Counted from the stretch's first letter, positions 1-9,385 are shown. The stretch: DNA of 64,000 bases from Candidatus Saccharimonadota bacterium (GCA_905373795.1 CAJPUO010000001.1:245244-309243); one strand, 5' to 3'. The notes: a model not told the origin generated them from the letters alone. Numbers and translations are program-made.

Positions 1-1
1 C

Positions 2-841
2 ATCGCCAACATCTTGCAATCAACAGCGGCGGCGGCCGAGCGCGTGTTTGAATTTTTGGATGAGCCGGAGGAAAAGGCGGAGGGTAGGGATTTGGTGAAA
101 TTGGCGCACGTCAAGGGCGAAGCTGAATTTGACAACGTCGTCTTTGGCTACCAACCCGACCAAACCATCATCAAGGGTTTATCGGCGCATATCAAGCCAG
201 GTCAGCGCGTGGCGATTGTCGGTCCGACGGGCGCGGGCAAAACGACACTGGTTAATTTGCTGATGCGATTTTATGAAATTAACAGCGGTGCAATTAAGAT
301 TGACGGCGTGGATATTCGCCAAATGAAGCGCAGCGACGTGCGGCAAATGTTTGGCATGGTGCTGCAAGATACCTGGCTGTTTAACGGCACGATTCGCCAA
401 AATTTGCTCTACGGCAACCCAGCAGCTAGTGAAGAAGAGATGGTCGCCACCGCCAAGGAAGCGCACGTTGATCATTTTGTACGGTCGCTGCCGGGCGGCT
501 ACGATATGGTACTGGGCGAGGAAGCAACGAACATTTCACAGGGTGAGAAGCAGCTATTGACGATCGCCCGGGCAATGCTGGCGCGCACGCCTATGCTGAT
601 TTTGGACGAAGCCACCAGCTCGGTCGACACTCGCACCGAAGTGCTTATCCAAAAAGCCATGGACAAGTTGATGCAGGGCAAAACCAGCTTCGTCATCGCC
701 CACCGGCTGAGCACTATTCGCGACGCTGATCTAATCTTGGTCGTCCGCGACGGCAACATCATCGAGCAAGGCAAGCACGACGAACTACTGAAACAGAATG
801 GCTTTTATGCCGAGCTTTATAATAGTCAGTTTGCTGAGTGA
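2..841 (+). CDS. ABC transporter, ATP-binding domain (5'-truncated by window edge)
   Basis: The reading frame is open from the first bases of the window, so the transmembrane half lies upstream and only the C-terminal nucleotide-binding domain is seen. Visible motifs are Walker A (GPTGAGKTT), a Q-loop (MVLQDTWLFNG), the signature ISQGEKQ in place of the usual LSGGQ, Walker B (MLILDEATSSVDT) and the H-loop (IAHRLST). This order, and the preceding helix ending in AERVFEFLDEPEE, are typical of exporters of the MsbA/LmrA/MdlB type (fused TMD-NBD half transporters). The substrate cannot be read from this part. It ends 45 bp before the amidase gene, which has its own promoter. Confidence 0.93.
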   Translation: MANILQSTAAAAERVFEFLDEPEEKAEGRDLVKLAHVKGEAEFDNVVFGYQPDQTIIKGLSAHIKPGQRVAIVGPTGAGKTTLVNLLMRFYEINSGAIKIDGVDIRQMKRSDVRQMFGMVLQDTWLFNGTIRQNLLYGNPAASEEEMVATAKEAHVDHFVRSLPGGYDMVLGEEATNISQGEKQLLTIARAMLARTPMLILDEATSSVDTRTEVLIQKAMDKLMQGKTSFVIAHRLSTIRDADLILVVRDGNIIEQGKHDELLKQNGFYAELYNSQFAE

Positions 842-886
842 TTGGGCTAGTGTTGATTATAAAAATATAAATTCTATACTGTGATC

Positions 887-1723
887 ATGAAAAGAATGAT
901 TACCGTTGCTGCTGTGCAAATGGAAATTGCGCCGCTGGATACTGGACGCAATTTGGCAAAAATAGAAAAGCTTGTTGGCGAGTTATGCAATCAACAGCCA
1001 GTCGACCTAGTGGTTTTGCCGGAAGACGTACTGACTGGGCCGATTCCGTATAATTTAGAATACGCCTTGAGCGAATCGTCTGGCGAGGTTACGCGTCTAT
1101 GCCAAATAGCGCGTGAAAAGCAACTCTATCTGGTCGCCGGTTCGTTTATTTGTAAAGAGGGTGACGATTTCTATAATACAGCGCTATTGATTGATCCGTC
1201 TGGAGAGATACAGCTTCGGTATCGGAAAAATCATTTATGGATTCCTGAACGTCGATATTTGATGCCAGGAAATGAAGCCATGGTTGTTGATACGCCGATT
1301 GGTAAAATTGGTTTGGCAATCTGTTGGGATTTAGCTTTTCCAGAGTTATTCCGTTCAATGATTAAGCAGGGTGCAGAAATTATTTGCATTCCATCGTATT
1401 GGTCAACTGGAGGTAACAAGCCGGCGCGCGCTGAAATCAAGGCTTCAAAAATGATGATTGACACGCTTTGTCTGGCGCGAGCGTTGGAAAATGAATGTTT
1501 GATAATTTATGCCAATGGTGCGAGAAAGGCTAAATATTACGTGCATGGTAAGATATATTCAGAAAACCAGGTCGGACATTCGCAGATTTGCGCGCCGTTT
1601 TATGGCACGGTTGCAAAAATCAGCAGCAATAAGGAAGGTTATATAGTTTACGCTTACGACCGCAATATCGCTGAACGCGCCGAAGTGGTCAACCAGCTTC
1701 GCGCTGATATTTCGCGGATGTAA
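887..1723 (+). CDS. Carbon-nitrogen hydrolase (nitrilase superfamily amidase)
   Basis: 278 residues. The Glu-Lys-Cys triad of the nitrilase superfamily is visible: E46 (VVLPED), K114 (RYRKNHL) and C146 (AICWDLAFPE). Such enzymes hydrolyse amides or nitriles in the cytoplasm; the substrate (omega-amidase, N-carbamyl-amine or similar) cannot be fixed from sequence. A GTG six bases upstream is also in frame, but TATACT at 875-880 lies exactly 6 nt before the ATG at 887, so the ATG start with a leaderless transcript is preferred. It stands alone between an exporter and a convergent PEBP gene. Confidence 0.85.
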   Translation: MKRMITVAAVQMEIAPLDTGRNLAKIEKLVGELCNQQPVDLVVLPEDVLTGPIPYNLEYALSESSGEVTRLCQIAREKQLYLVAGSFICKEGDDFYNTALLIDPSGEIQLRYRKNHLWIPERRYLMPGNEAMVVDTPIGKIGLAICWDLAFPELFRSMIKQGAEIICIPSYWSTGGNKPARAEIKASKMMIDTLCLARALENECLIIYANGARKAKYYVHGKIYSENQVGHSQICAPFYGTVAKISSNKEGYIVYAYDRNIAERAEVVNQLRADISRM

Positions 1724-1738
1724 GTGAGAGAGTTGTCT

Positions 1739-2200
1739 TTAGCCTCGTCGCAAAATATCCAACACGCCAAACTTTCCAGTCAACATGGCCTGGTCGATGA
1801 TGTGTGGTGTGAGAGCGGCGATGAGCTCTTTTGGTTTAGTGTCGATTGGTAAATCCAGTGTCGTGTCCAGCGCGTACACGTAAAATTGATAGCGGTGCGT
1901 ACCAAATGGCGGCTGCGGCCCGCCCCAGCCAGGAAGGCCCCAGCTCGTAACACCTTCGACGGCGCCCGCGGGCAGTGATTCGCCAGTGATTTCAGTGATC
2001 TCTGCTGGTAGATTCCAAACCGTCCAATGGTAAAATCCATCGCGCCCAGGCGCGTCAGGGTCGTGGCAGACGATTGCCAGGCTTTTGGCGTCTGCTGGCA
2101 CGTCGCTGATCTCGAGTGGCGGGCGTTGATTACCGCCGAGTTTGGAGTAAATTTTTGGTATTTTAGCGTTTTCGGCGAACGCAGGGCTAGATATCTTCAT
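1739..2200 (-). CDS. PEBP/Raf-kinase-inhibitor-like protein (YbhB/YbcL family)
   Basis: 153 residues, the normal length for bacterial PEBP proteins. The anion-pocket motifs are present: CHDPDAPGRDGFYHWTVWNL near residues 48-67 and a GGPQPPFGTHRYQF segment. The family binds phosphorylated or phospholipid-type ligands, and its role in bacteria is poorly known. TAAAAT on the minus strand (2212-2207) is 6 nt from the ATG, indicating a leaderless start. The gene converges on the amidase, only 15 bp apart. Confidence 0.88.
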   Translation of the reverse strand: MKISSPAFAENAKIPKIYSKLGGNQRPPLEISDVPADAKSLAIVCHDPDAPGRDGFYHWTVWNLPAEITEITGESLPAGAVEGVTSWGLPGWGGPQPPFGTHRYQFYVYALDTTLDLPIDTKPKELIAALTPHIIDQAMLTGKFGVLDILRRG

Positions 2201-2366
2201 AATTTAATTTTACCATGCCAGTGTCGTCAGGTGTGAGACGCGGTAAAATACGAAACCTTAAACACAGTAGCTTGCTGAAGCAAAACAGTTTCGATCGGAT
2301 TTTATCAATAGCTGGTTTACCGAACAACCTCTGGAGAGCTACTGGGCTGTATGCTAAAATAAACAT

Positions 2367-2519
2367 GTGAGATATGCTTTTGTTTTCGTGAGTATAGTGG
2401 CGATTTGGCTGGCTATGCTGCTGTTGGTAAATACGAGCATTGATCCGTTATTTTTATACATTTGCGTGTTGGTTTTGACACTGGTGTTGTACTTTATTGG
2501 TTTTCGGAGGGCGAGGTAA
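2367..2519 (+). CDS. Small membrane protein (50 aa), upstream of the ABC1 kinase
   Basis: GTG-started frame of 50 codons with two hydrophobic stretches (FVFVSIVAIWLAMLLLV and YICVLVLTLVLYFIGF) and a basic tail RRAR. TAAAAT at 2355-2360 ends exactly 6 nt before the GTG, the spacing seen for many genes here. The stop TAA abuts the GTG of the kinase gene, so the two are probably co-translated. A membrane role beside the kinase is inference; no family is recognised. Confidence 0.5.
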   Translation: MRYAFVFVSIVAIWLAMLLLVNTSIDPLFLYICVLVLTLVLYFIGFRRAR

Positions 2520-3971
2520 GTGCGCGTATTGCTTGTAGTTCGGGCATTGTTTCGGGTGTGGCGTGCTTGGCGCAGCGATCAAATATGGCTCAAAGTTTTA
2601 TCAGACGAATGTCAAAGATTAGGCGGCGTGTATGTCAAGTTTTTACAGCATTTGGCATCGACTGAACTGATGGCTCAGGTGTATGCTGCGTCTGGATATC
2701 GGCTGGATGCTTTTGATGATGTGGCGGTTGAGCCAATTGACGTTGTCGAGGTTTTGCGGCAAGAGCTGGGAGTCAAGGCTAGTCAAATAGTTGTTGAGGG
2801 AAACCAGCCGTTTGCCACGGGTTCATTTGCTCAGGTTTATCGCTGCCGCGTAGCTGGCCGTCCAGGTAGCCGGTATATTATCAAGATCCTTCGCCCCAGC
2901 GTGGTGCGTTATCTGAATTTTGACTTTCTGGCGCTGCGTTTTTGCTGTTGGGCGGGGCAGTTTATGTTAAAAAATGATATTTTTCCGTTGGTTGAAATTG
3001 CTGATGAATTTATCAAAACCACCAAGCGTGAAACTGATTATCAGCGCGAGCTAATTACAGCCCAGGCTATTCGTGAATATTTTGCGCGTCGTACCGACAA
3101 CGTTGTCGTGCCAGAGACGCTGGCTGATTACTCAACGCGGCGGATATTAGTTCAGGACTATATAGAAGGGCTGCCGCTAACTGAGGTGGTAGAACGGGCG
3201 CAAGCGGGTAACGATACTTACCAGTTTGTCAAAGACCAACTTGGCTCTGACATGCAGCAGCAATTAGTGACGGTCGGCAGTGAGTTTTTAATCGCAATTT
3301 TACAAGCAGATATCATTATGGCCGATCCGCATCCAGGTAATATTTATTTACTGAGAGACAATAAAGTTGCGCTGATCGACTTTGGTTTGGCAGTGGCAGC
3401 GCCGCGGCATCGCGCTTCGTTTTACCATATGATTGTGCAGTATCGCGCGTTGTATGAAGATCGAGCCGATATGGGTTTATTGGCACTGGCGATGCTGGCG
3501 TTTTATGATCATACGTTGTATCAAGCGCTGGATGTGATCGCCAAAGATCGTAGCTTGACGCGCACTATTTATGAATATGCGAACACGCTGCTTCAATCGA
3601 CAACCAGCACGTTTGCTGCCAATCGGCAAATAACGCAACTGTTTCTTAACGAACTGAACGCTGGCAATCGATTTGCTGTCAGGTTAGACAGTGTTAATAT
3701 TATGCTGCAGCGCGGTTTGTATCACTATTTGGCGGCAGCGCGGCTGGCGTGCGGCGATGAATATCGAAGGACGCGTTATTGGCGGATTGTACATGATGCG
3801 CTGGAGTCGGCCGAGGTTCATGCCAATAGTCATGGTGTCAGCGAGGCGGTGCGTTCGTCGCCGATGAGTATTGAGCTGGCGCAAGAAATAGTGATGGACT
3901 GGATGAGCAAGGTTGCGGAGCGTGACAGGGCCGCCTACGCCATGTTGCTACAAAAAGGAGAATTATCATGA
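2520..3971 (+). CDS. ABC1/UbiB-family atypical protein kinase
   Basis: 483 residues. Kinase-like motifs of the ABC1/ADCK/UbiB family are seen: an Ala/Gly-rich loop (ATGSFAQVYRCRV), the catalytic lysine in IIKILRP, a conserved ExD-type helix around KRETDYQRE, the catalytic loop MADPHPGNIYLL and the metal-binding IDFGLAV. Family members support quinone biosynthesis or lipid homeostasis at the membrane. No quinone pathway is visible here, so the substrate is unknown. The GTG start directly follows the stop of the small membrane protein, and the gene end overlaps the next start (ATGA). Confidence 0.85.
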   Translation: MRVLLVVRALFRVWRAWRSDQIWLKVLSDECQRLGGVYVKFLQHLASTELMAQVYAASGYRLDAFDDVAVEPIDVVEVLRQELGVKASQIVVEGNQPFATGSFAQVYRCRVAGRPGSRYIIKILRPSVVRYLNFDFLALRFCCWAGQFMLKNDIFPLVEIADEFIKTTKRETDYQRELITAQAIREYFARRTDNVVVPETLADYSTRRILVQDYIEGLPLTEVVERAQAGNDTYQFVKDQLGSDMQQQLVTVGSEFLIAILQADIIMADPHPGNIYLLRDNKVALIDFGLAVAAPRHRASFYHMIVQYRALYEDRADMGLLALAMLAFYDHTLYQALDVIAKDRSLTRTIYEYANTLLQSTTSTFAANRQITQLFLNELNAGNRFAVRLDSVNIMLQRGLYHYLAAARLACGDEYRRTRYWRIVHDALESAEVHANSHGVSEAVRSSPMSIELAQEIVMDWMSKVAERDRAAYAMLLQKGELS

Positions 3972-4156
3972 AGCAATTACAACAATGGGTGATGCAAGTT
4001 CGCTATCCGTATGCCGCGGGAATCATCGCCGTGATGTGGATTGGCACGGCAATTTTTGCTTACCTGAAACCCGACGTCCCACTTGAATTTTTGGTCGGAA
4101 GCCTTGCTGTTAGCACTATTATCATTGCGATTACTGGGCTGTCGGAAGCCCGATGA
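3968..4156 (+). CDS. Small two-helix membrane protein
   Basis: 62 residues with hydrophobic segments at about 13-30 (YAAGIIAVMWIGTAIFAYL) and 37-55 (FLVGSLAVSTIIIAITGL). The start overlaps the stop of the ABC1 kinase in an ATGA, preceded by AAAAGGAG as ribosome-binding site. With the 50-residue protein upstream it forms a membrane-protein / kinase / membrane-protein operon. Function unknown. Confidence 0.7.
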   Translation: MKQLQQWVMQVRYPYAAGIIAVMWIGTAIFAYLKPDVPLEFLVGSLAVSTIIIAITGLSEAR

Positions 4157-4254
4157 ATTTCATAATAAGTAATGTCAACTAATCCGCGTCAGGCGTCGGT
4201 CATAGTTGTAAACTCATGATAAAATCCAGATTCAATTCCTAATACGAGCGGTAT

Positions 4255-5121
4255 TTATCCTATCGGGGGACGTATACCCATGTTGTCCTTTGTGGAATTG
4301 AGTCTAGTACAATTAATCTCTAAACGCTCATTAAGCACAGACCAACGGACAGTCGGAACAACCCTCCTTTCATTTATCACATGAATAAACTCGCCTGCCG
4401 CCAATGATAGAGTCTCGGAATCAATCAGCTGCTTATTCTGGTAAATACGATGCGCTTGATAAGCAATGTATCCGATGAGCGGTATTGTTGTTTTGTTTTG
4501 CCGCTTCATTTCGGCATAGGATATATTCAAATGTTTAGGCTCGTCGCCGCAGGGCATCAGGAATGCCGTCCACTTATTATCGTCATTGGTAGCTGGCAGC
4601 CGCCAGTTGGCTGCGGTATCTCTTACTATCTGATCCCAGCTCTCAATAACAGCATAGACGACACCTAATTCGTTGCTATTGATTCCCGCTGTTGTACACT
4701 TTTCTTGTAGGTAGGGATTATGGGTTACTTCCGAGATAAGTTTGCCCGTTTTTTCTAATGACATCGCCAGCGGCGCTACCACCAAGGCGTGGTTTGGCCG
4801 CGTCTCTTTTAATTCTGCCAGGCGTCCAAAGTCGATGTCGGCTTGCGCTAGCTCAGCTGGTGTCGGCATATTGATGCCTATTCTACCAAAAATGTGTCTA
4901 TAAATAGCGAGATCTTGCTTAAATAGTTCTCTAGTGTCTGGGTTAGTTACGCTATCCAACCCGTCGCCTGGTGTTGTAGTACCTAGACTTTCAAGGAATC
5001 GAGCCGCTGCACTGCAGCCTACATTACCCAAGCTAGCTTTAATCATATTAGGAGATAATATTGGCGGGCGGCCGTTCTCGCCAGGAGCCATGGCTTCGCG
5101 AAGGCGGGAGCGGGAAGTCAC
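4255..5121 (-). CDS. Protein of unknown function, paralogue A of the AAA+/vWA locus
   Basis: 288 residues, no recognised domain. The N-terminus (SRSRLREAMAPGENGRPPI) matches that of the gene at 8459 (SRARLRKAMMPGEDGRPPV), and similarity continues through the first 110 residues, including GI(N/F).(M/S).TP near residue 80. Both proteins end in a similar short motif (GIRPPIG versus GSRDTVG). Its ATG overlaps the stop of the vWA gene (ATGA), so it is translated with it. The sister copy is coupled to the AAA+ gene in the same way. A substrate, adaptor or regulator role in the AAA+/vWA machine is inference. Confidence 0.75.
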   Translation of the reverse strand: MTSRSRLREAMAPGENGRPPILSPNMIKASLGNVGCSAAARFLESLGTTTPGDGLDSVTNPDTRELFKQDLAIYRHIFGRIGINMPTPAELAQADIDFGRLAELKETRPNHALVVAPLAMSLEKTGKLISEVTHNPYLQEKCTTAGINSNELGVVYAVIESWDQIVRDTAANWRLPATNDDNKWTAFLMPCGDEPKHLNISYAEMKRQNKTTIPLIGYIAYQAHRIYQNKQLIDSETLSLAAGEFIHVINERRVVPTVRWSVLNERLEINCTRLNSTKDNMGIRPPIG

Positions 5122-6971
5122 GGCAGATACCTCATCGTATGATTTCGCAAAACAGCCAGCAGCTTTTCGGGCAGCAACCTTGAATCGCTCAATTCTTCGG
5201 CATTCTCGGTCAATTTGGCCGCACCCTGATTATTGCCAATAATAAACTGTCCAACATAAGTGTTTGGCGATTGACATTGTATCGTCTGCGCGGCAATGTT
5301 ATCGTCAAATATGCCGCCGTCGCTAACAATAAAAATAATACTGTCGCGTTCAGGCGGCGTGCCGTTGCAAGAAATCAGAGCATCGTTAATCAGAGTAGCG
5401 CCGGCGTTTGGGTTCATCAGCGTACTGTACATCTGGCCGAGCTCTGGTTGAGATATCTGATACGCTAGCGGCGACACTTCGACAGCGCTTGAGCCAAACG
5501 CTACCACATGAGTGCGCACATCAGGCATTTGGTACTTGTTGGCTTTGGCGATTTGCATTTTAGCGAGTTTAAGACCTTCCATCAGACAAACAGCGGTAGC
5601 GGCAGCATCAACTGCGCGATTTTCCCGCTTCATTGAGATGCTGGCATCGATAAGCAGGTGAATATCCAATCCGCCAAAATCAACAGTCTCGCGAGTCACG
5701 CGCCGTTTGGCTTGCTGCCAAATCTGACGCGCTGGTAAGTCAGCTGATTCTTGCAGCGCAAGGTCGGCAATGCTGTCAACATGCAGGAGCGTACCATCCA
5801 GAGAGCGTCCGCGAGCGTTTGTCAGGCGTCGGGTGTTTTTGGTCGGATGAGCCAGCTGCTTAAAAACTTCTGCTGTGCTGCGGATGACTGCTTGATGTTT
5901 GATAACCATATGCAGATACTTTTCGGCATCAGGCAGGGGAAGCTGCATTTCGGCAGCCAGACTGCCGGCGATATCGGCAGGTGTTTCGGTGTCTTGCTGT
6001 TCGTTATGTTGAGAGTCTGAGTTCTCTGACGCTGTGCTGTCATTTTTACTATTTTGATCAGGATCACTAGCTTTATTCTCGCCAGCTTCATTGTCGGCTT
6101 CATCTTCACTAGTTTCACCGCCGTCTTTAGCTGACTGTTCAATAGCGTCTTTGATTTGTTCGGGCAGGGATTTGCGTGATTGTTTGGCCTGATTGCTTTT
6201 AGAGTCGTCTGTATCTTCTGAATCGTCGTCGCCATGATTGCCATGCGATTGCTCGTATGCGTCAATCAACTCATTGATATCATTGTCGCGCCCATCTTGC
6301 TTATCTTGTTCAACTAGCTCATCATATAACGGCTTTATCACATTATCAGCGATGGCTCGCCGTTCAGCCAGGCTTGTGTTTTCCAGTGTTAATATATCGA
6401 CAACATCGACTGCGTCTCCGTTGGGCGTCGTATAATTCCTTAGAGAATCCAGCATGTTTTTCACCCGCTCATCTACCGCTGGTTGCTGTCCTAAGACGCG
6501 ATCAATGCGCATGCCATACATCAGCTGATTGCTAAGCGGTATCTGTGTTAAATCAGTAATTTGGCTATTCATAACCTCGTGATATAGATCAGCTACTGGC
6601 TGTTCAAGGCGGGGAAAACGCCGCAGCCGGCTGTCGATGACTGTGTCATCAAGCAAATTATAAAAGAAACAGTCGGTTTTTGGGAGATTGACGTAAGCCT
6701 TGGCGGGATTCTCCAACATGTCTTTTGCGTGGCCTAATTCGTGGCTGACCGCTGCCATCATAGCCTCGGGCGTTAATTCTTTACCGTGTGCTATTTCATC
6801 AGGGTCAATATTAATCTGAATGCCGCCAGTTTTTAGCGCGCCGCACCAAGTCTTTTTACCTGATTCCATAGTGAGCTGCACGCCGCGTACGCCGTAGGCA
6901 GCAAACATAGTGTTGGCGATTTTTTCCAACTCTTCCCGTGGACTGTTCGGCGGCAACATATGTTCATGCAT
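5118..6971 (-). CDS. vWA-domain protein with N-terminal HELGH zinc-peptidase motif (CobT-like layout)
   Basis: 617 residues from the preferred ATG at 6971. N-terminal third: predicted peptidase-like domain with HELGH (H77, E78, H81). Middle (about 240-335): very acidic, Ser/Asp/Glu-rich linker. C-terminal (about 430-600): von Willebrand A domain with MIDAS residues DASIS near 441-445, a GATLINDAL threonine loop and VSDGG. Acidic linker plus C-terminal vWA resembles CobT, the partner of CobS, and other MoxR-vWA pairs, but no cobalamin genes are present. An upstream TTG is also in frame, but TTGACA-17 bp-TAAGAT ends 8 nt before 6971. Divergent from its likely AAA+ partner. Confidence 0.85.
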   Translation of the reverse strand: MHEHMLPPNSPREELEKIANTMFAAYGVRGVQLTMESGKKTWCGALKTGGIQINIDPDEIAHGKELTPEAMMAAVSHELGHAKDMLENPAKAYVNLPKTDCFFYNLLDDTVIDSRLRRFPRLEQPVADLYHEVMNSQITDLTQIPLSNQLMYGMRIDRVLGQQPAVDERVKNMLDSLRNYTTPNGDAVDVVDILTLENTSLAERRAIADNVIKPLYDELVEQDKQDGRDNDINELIDAYEQSHGNHGDDDSEDTDDSKSNQAKQSRKSLPEQIKDAIEQSAKDGGETSEDEADNEAGENKASDPDQNSKNDSTASENSDSQHNEQQDTETPADIAGSLAAEMQLPLPDAEKYLHMVIKHQAVIRSTAEVFKQLAHPTKNTRRLTNARGRSLDGTLLHVDSIADLALQESADLPARQIWQQAKRRVTRETVDFGGLDIHLLIDASISMKRENRAVDAAATAVCLMEGLKLAKMQIAKANKYQMPDVRTHVVAFGSSAVEVSPLAYQISQPELGQMYSTLMNPNAGATLINDALISCNGTPPERDSIIFIVSDGGIFDDNIAAQTIQCQSPNTYVGQFIIGNNQGAAKLTENAEELSDSRLLPEKLLAVLRNHTMRYLP

Positions 6972-6978
6972 ATTATTG

Positions 6979-7010
6979 AACATCTTACAAAGTTGGTATA
7001 TAATTGTCAA
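6979..7010. promoter_or_regulatory. Divergent promoters of the vWA and AAA+ genes
   Basis: On the minus strand TTGACA, a 17-nt spacer and TAAGAT precede the vWA start by 8 nt. On the plus strand TATAAT at 6999-7004 precedes the AAA+ ATG by 12 nt. The two promoters overlap within about 30 bp, so expression of the two arms is probably coordinated or mutually exclusive (inference). Confidence 0.6.
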
Positions 7011-7016
7011 TCAGAT

Positions 7017-8462
7017 ATGGAGAGGTCGAAGTCAGCCAAAGAAGATAGTTATGCGTGTCCGGGCGCTGCCAGATGCGGGCAAATATGCCGCGGTTTGGGA
7101 CGGCAAGGCTGGAAAATGGCTGCTAATTTGGGAGAACCGGGCAAGTGTCAAACGCCGCAATATCTCACGCTTGATGATAATGGCAAGAGACGGATTCCTG
7201 GATTAGATGGCGAGTTGCCAGATAGATTAGCACAAGGATTGGCTGATTATTTGCACGAATATTACGCAGAAGAGGGACCGGAGCGGTCGGCGCGCCTTGA
7301 GATTAAAACTGGTTTTCAGGCAGTTCAGGCTGCCCGCAACGAGCTATATCAAAATATGCTGGCTGCCATCAAAGACGGCGGTTTGGCGCCTGAGGAAATT
7401 AATTTTTATCAAGACCAGATTGAAAAAGCTAAACAGAATCTGCAGGAAATTACCGGAAAATATGAGCTTGAAGACGCTATGCTGGGACGCGCGGCATTTG
7501 ACCGCCAGTGCCTGGACGAATACGGGGTTATTTTTACCGATGATATGCTAGCGCATGTCGAACGCTTGATTAATAATGCGGCAATCGGCCGCCCGTCAAT
7601 GCTGCAGGGTGACAAAGGTATCGCTAAAACACAGGTTGTTAAATATATCAGCCAGCTGATTGCGCCAAATAAACCGCCGTTAATTGATAGCGTCCATGGC
7701 GATACCATGGCGCATACGTTTACTGGCAAGCAAAATCAGGACGAAGCGACGGGGCGAGTTGTGTGGCAAGATTCAAAGCTGGCAGTGGCAGCGCGCGAGG
7801 GTCGCCCAGTGCTGCTTGACGAGGCGAACTTTGGCGACTCGTCAGTATTGGCAGCATTGCATGACGTGCTACTGCTGAAGCCTGGCGATAAATTGTCGAC
7901 AGAGAACGGCGATATAGAAATTCAACCAGGTTTTATGGTGTGTATGACCGCCAACGAAGGCGACCGTTACCAAAACCGCGTTGATCTGGATGCAGCGTTT
8001 AAGGATCGGCTTGATGTGATTTCTTTTATGTACCCAGACCAATCGAAAAGACCGCATACCGACAACATGCCAGAGACGATACGTCTAGCTTTTGCGGCGG
8101 CGGTGGACAACAAGGGAACTCTGTCGGCAAATGTAGATATTGAAGATTTGATGGATCTGGCGAGGATGGCTCATGTTTCACAGCAGCTATACACGCAGCG
8201 CGCTCAAAACGTTCGGACTATCATAAGCGGTATTAATTTGCCAAACAACAATACCGTTAGTAGTATGTTGGACGATCGTCCGGTGATGACCAATTGTATA
8301 AGTCCGCGCGATATGATTAGCGCGATTTTACTAGCAGCCAGGGGTAATCTGATAAATGTCACTATCAAAACCGAACTGGAAGCACTCCTTCGTAAGCTTG
8401 ATAAGGATGGCGATGATTATAATCGGCGCATACTGACAGCGCTGCACGGGAAGAAAGCATGA
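7017..8462 (+). CDS. MoxR/CobS-like AAA+ ATPase with Cys-rich N-terminus
   Basis: 481 residues from the ATG at 7017. The AAA+ core shows Walker A GDKGIAKT (about 198-205), Walker B PVLLDEANF (about 265-272), sensor 1 MTANEG (about 309-314) and an arginine-finger-like FKDRLD. The GRVVWQDSKLAVAAREG segment is typical of the MoxR/CobS/dynein-midasin clade, whose members act with vWA proteins to remodel or load cofactors into targets. The N-terminal 45 residues carry four cysteines (C14, C20, C24, about C43), which could bind metal. It is coupled by ATGA to paralogue B. Confidence 0.87.
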   Translation: MERSKSAKEDSYACPGAARCGQICRGLGRQGWKMAANLGEPGKCQTPQYLTLDDNGKRRIPGLDGELPDRLAQGLADYLHEYYAEEGPERSARLEIKTGFQAVQAARNELYQNMLAAIKDGGLAPEEINFYQDQIEKAKQNLQEITGKYELEDAMLGRAAFDRQCLDEYGVIFTDDMLAHVERLINNAAIGRPSMLQGDKGIAKTQVVKYISQLIAPNKPPLIDSVHGDTMAHTFTGKQNQDEATGRVVWQDSKLAVAAREGRPVLLDEANFGDSSVLAALHDVLLLKPGDKLSTENGDIEIQPGFMVCMTANEGDRYQNRVDLDAAFKDRLDVISFMYPDQSKRPHTDNMPETIRLAFAAAVDNKGTLSANVDIEDLMDLARMAHVSQQLYTQRAQNVRTIISGINLPNNNTVSSMLDDRPVMTNCISPRDMISAILLAARGNLINVTIKTELEALLRKLDKDGDDYNRRILTALHGKKA

Positions 8463-9385
8463 CCACTTCTCGCGCTCGCCTCCGTAAAGCCATGATGCCT
8501 GGCGAGGATGGTCGCCCGCCGGTAATATCCCGCGAGGAAATGCAATGCAGCTTGGGTAAATTGGGGCTTAATCCAGCGGCTCAACTTCTTGATGATCTTG
8601 GAATAACATCTTTGCCTGACGGTGAACTGGGAAGTATTAGAAGCGTTGAAGCCAGGCAGTCGTTGGAAAGAGCCTTCCATTTGTCTGAACGTCTGGTTGG
8701 CTATCTTGGTTTTTCATCGCCGACGCCGGAGCAAATGGCGGATGTCGGTGTTGACTTTCACTACTTAGCCAAACAGTTTGAGTGTATGAAAAAAGAAGAA
8801 GGCGTTGCGCCGCATGTTGTTCTGGCGCCTCACGGTCTTGGTAAACAGAACTGGCTGACTATCGCCCGAGAAATGACTGTTGATAAAACTATACCGAACA
8901 ATCCGCTGAAAGTTGAGAAAAGCAAGCACGGGGATAGGTATGGACTGTGGGTTGATTCTGGAATAACGGATAATGTCTGGCGTTGTCTAGACGAGTCGCC
9001 AACTTCGACCACAACGCCAGAATTGAGTATTCTGCCGACCTATGTGCATAGGAATGATGTTTTAGACGTCAAGTGGACTCTTCGTCTTATTTCTGGTAAA
9101 AACCAGCCAGCACATCTCAATAAGTCTTACTACGCAATCCAGAAGCAAGATCCGCCAATACATAGTCAAACATTACCCGAAGGTTTAACTGATAAACTTA
9201 CTGCTATACTGGACGGTAGTATGTCGACAAACGGCTACACTTCGTGGTGTTGGCGGCCTGTCGATACTGCTGGCTATGCTCCGTCTATTGGTTGGCGCGA
9301 TGATCTTGGTCAGATATTTATCTATTGGACAGACGACTCCACCTACTCATCTCCTGCCTTAGGATCGCGAGATACGGTGGGATGA
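8459..9385 (+). CDS. Protein of unknown function, paralogue B of the AAA+/vWA locus
   Basis: 308 residues, homologous over its N-terminal part to the gene at 4255-5121. Shared features are the SRxRLRxAMxPGExGRPP opening, an SLG..G...AA....LG segment near 30-47, SPTPEQMA versus MPTPAELA, and HVVLAPH versus ALVVAP. The C-terminal half diverges and is rich in Trp, Tyr, Ser and Thr. The start overlaps the AAA+ stop (ATGA). No family is recognised. Its mirror-image placement with paralogue A suggests each arm of the locus carries its own dedicated partner. Confidence 0.75.
   Translation: MTTSRARLRKAMMPGEDGRPPVISREEMQCSLGKLGLNPAAQLLDDLGITSLPDGELGSIRSVEARQSLERAFHLSERLVGYLGFSSPTPEQMADVGVDFHYLAKQFECMKKEEGVAPHVVLAPHGLGKQNWLTIAREMTVDKTIPNNPLKVEKSKHGDRYGLWVDSGITDNVWRCLDESPTSTTTPELSILPTYVHRNDVLDVKWTLRLISGKNQPAHLNKSYYAIQKQDPPIHSQTLPEGLTDKLTAILDGSMSTNGYTSWCWRPVDTAGYAPSIGWRDDLGQIFIYWTDDSTYSSPALGSRDTVG

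Noticed and set aside
5118..8462. AAA+/vWA pair as a true cobaltochelatase (CobST)
   Set aside because: No cobalamin genes are present and the HELGH domain and Cys-rich head are not part of CobS/CobT; only a distant similarity in layout is supported.
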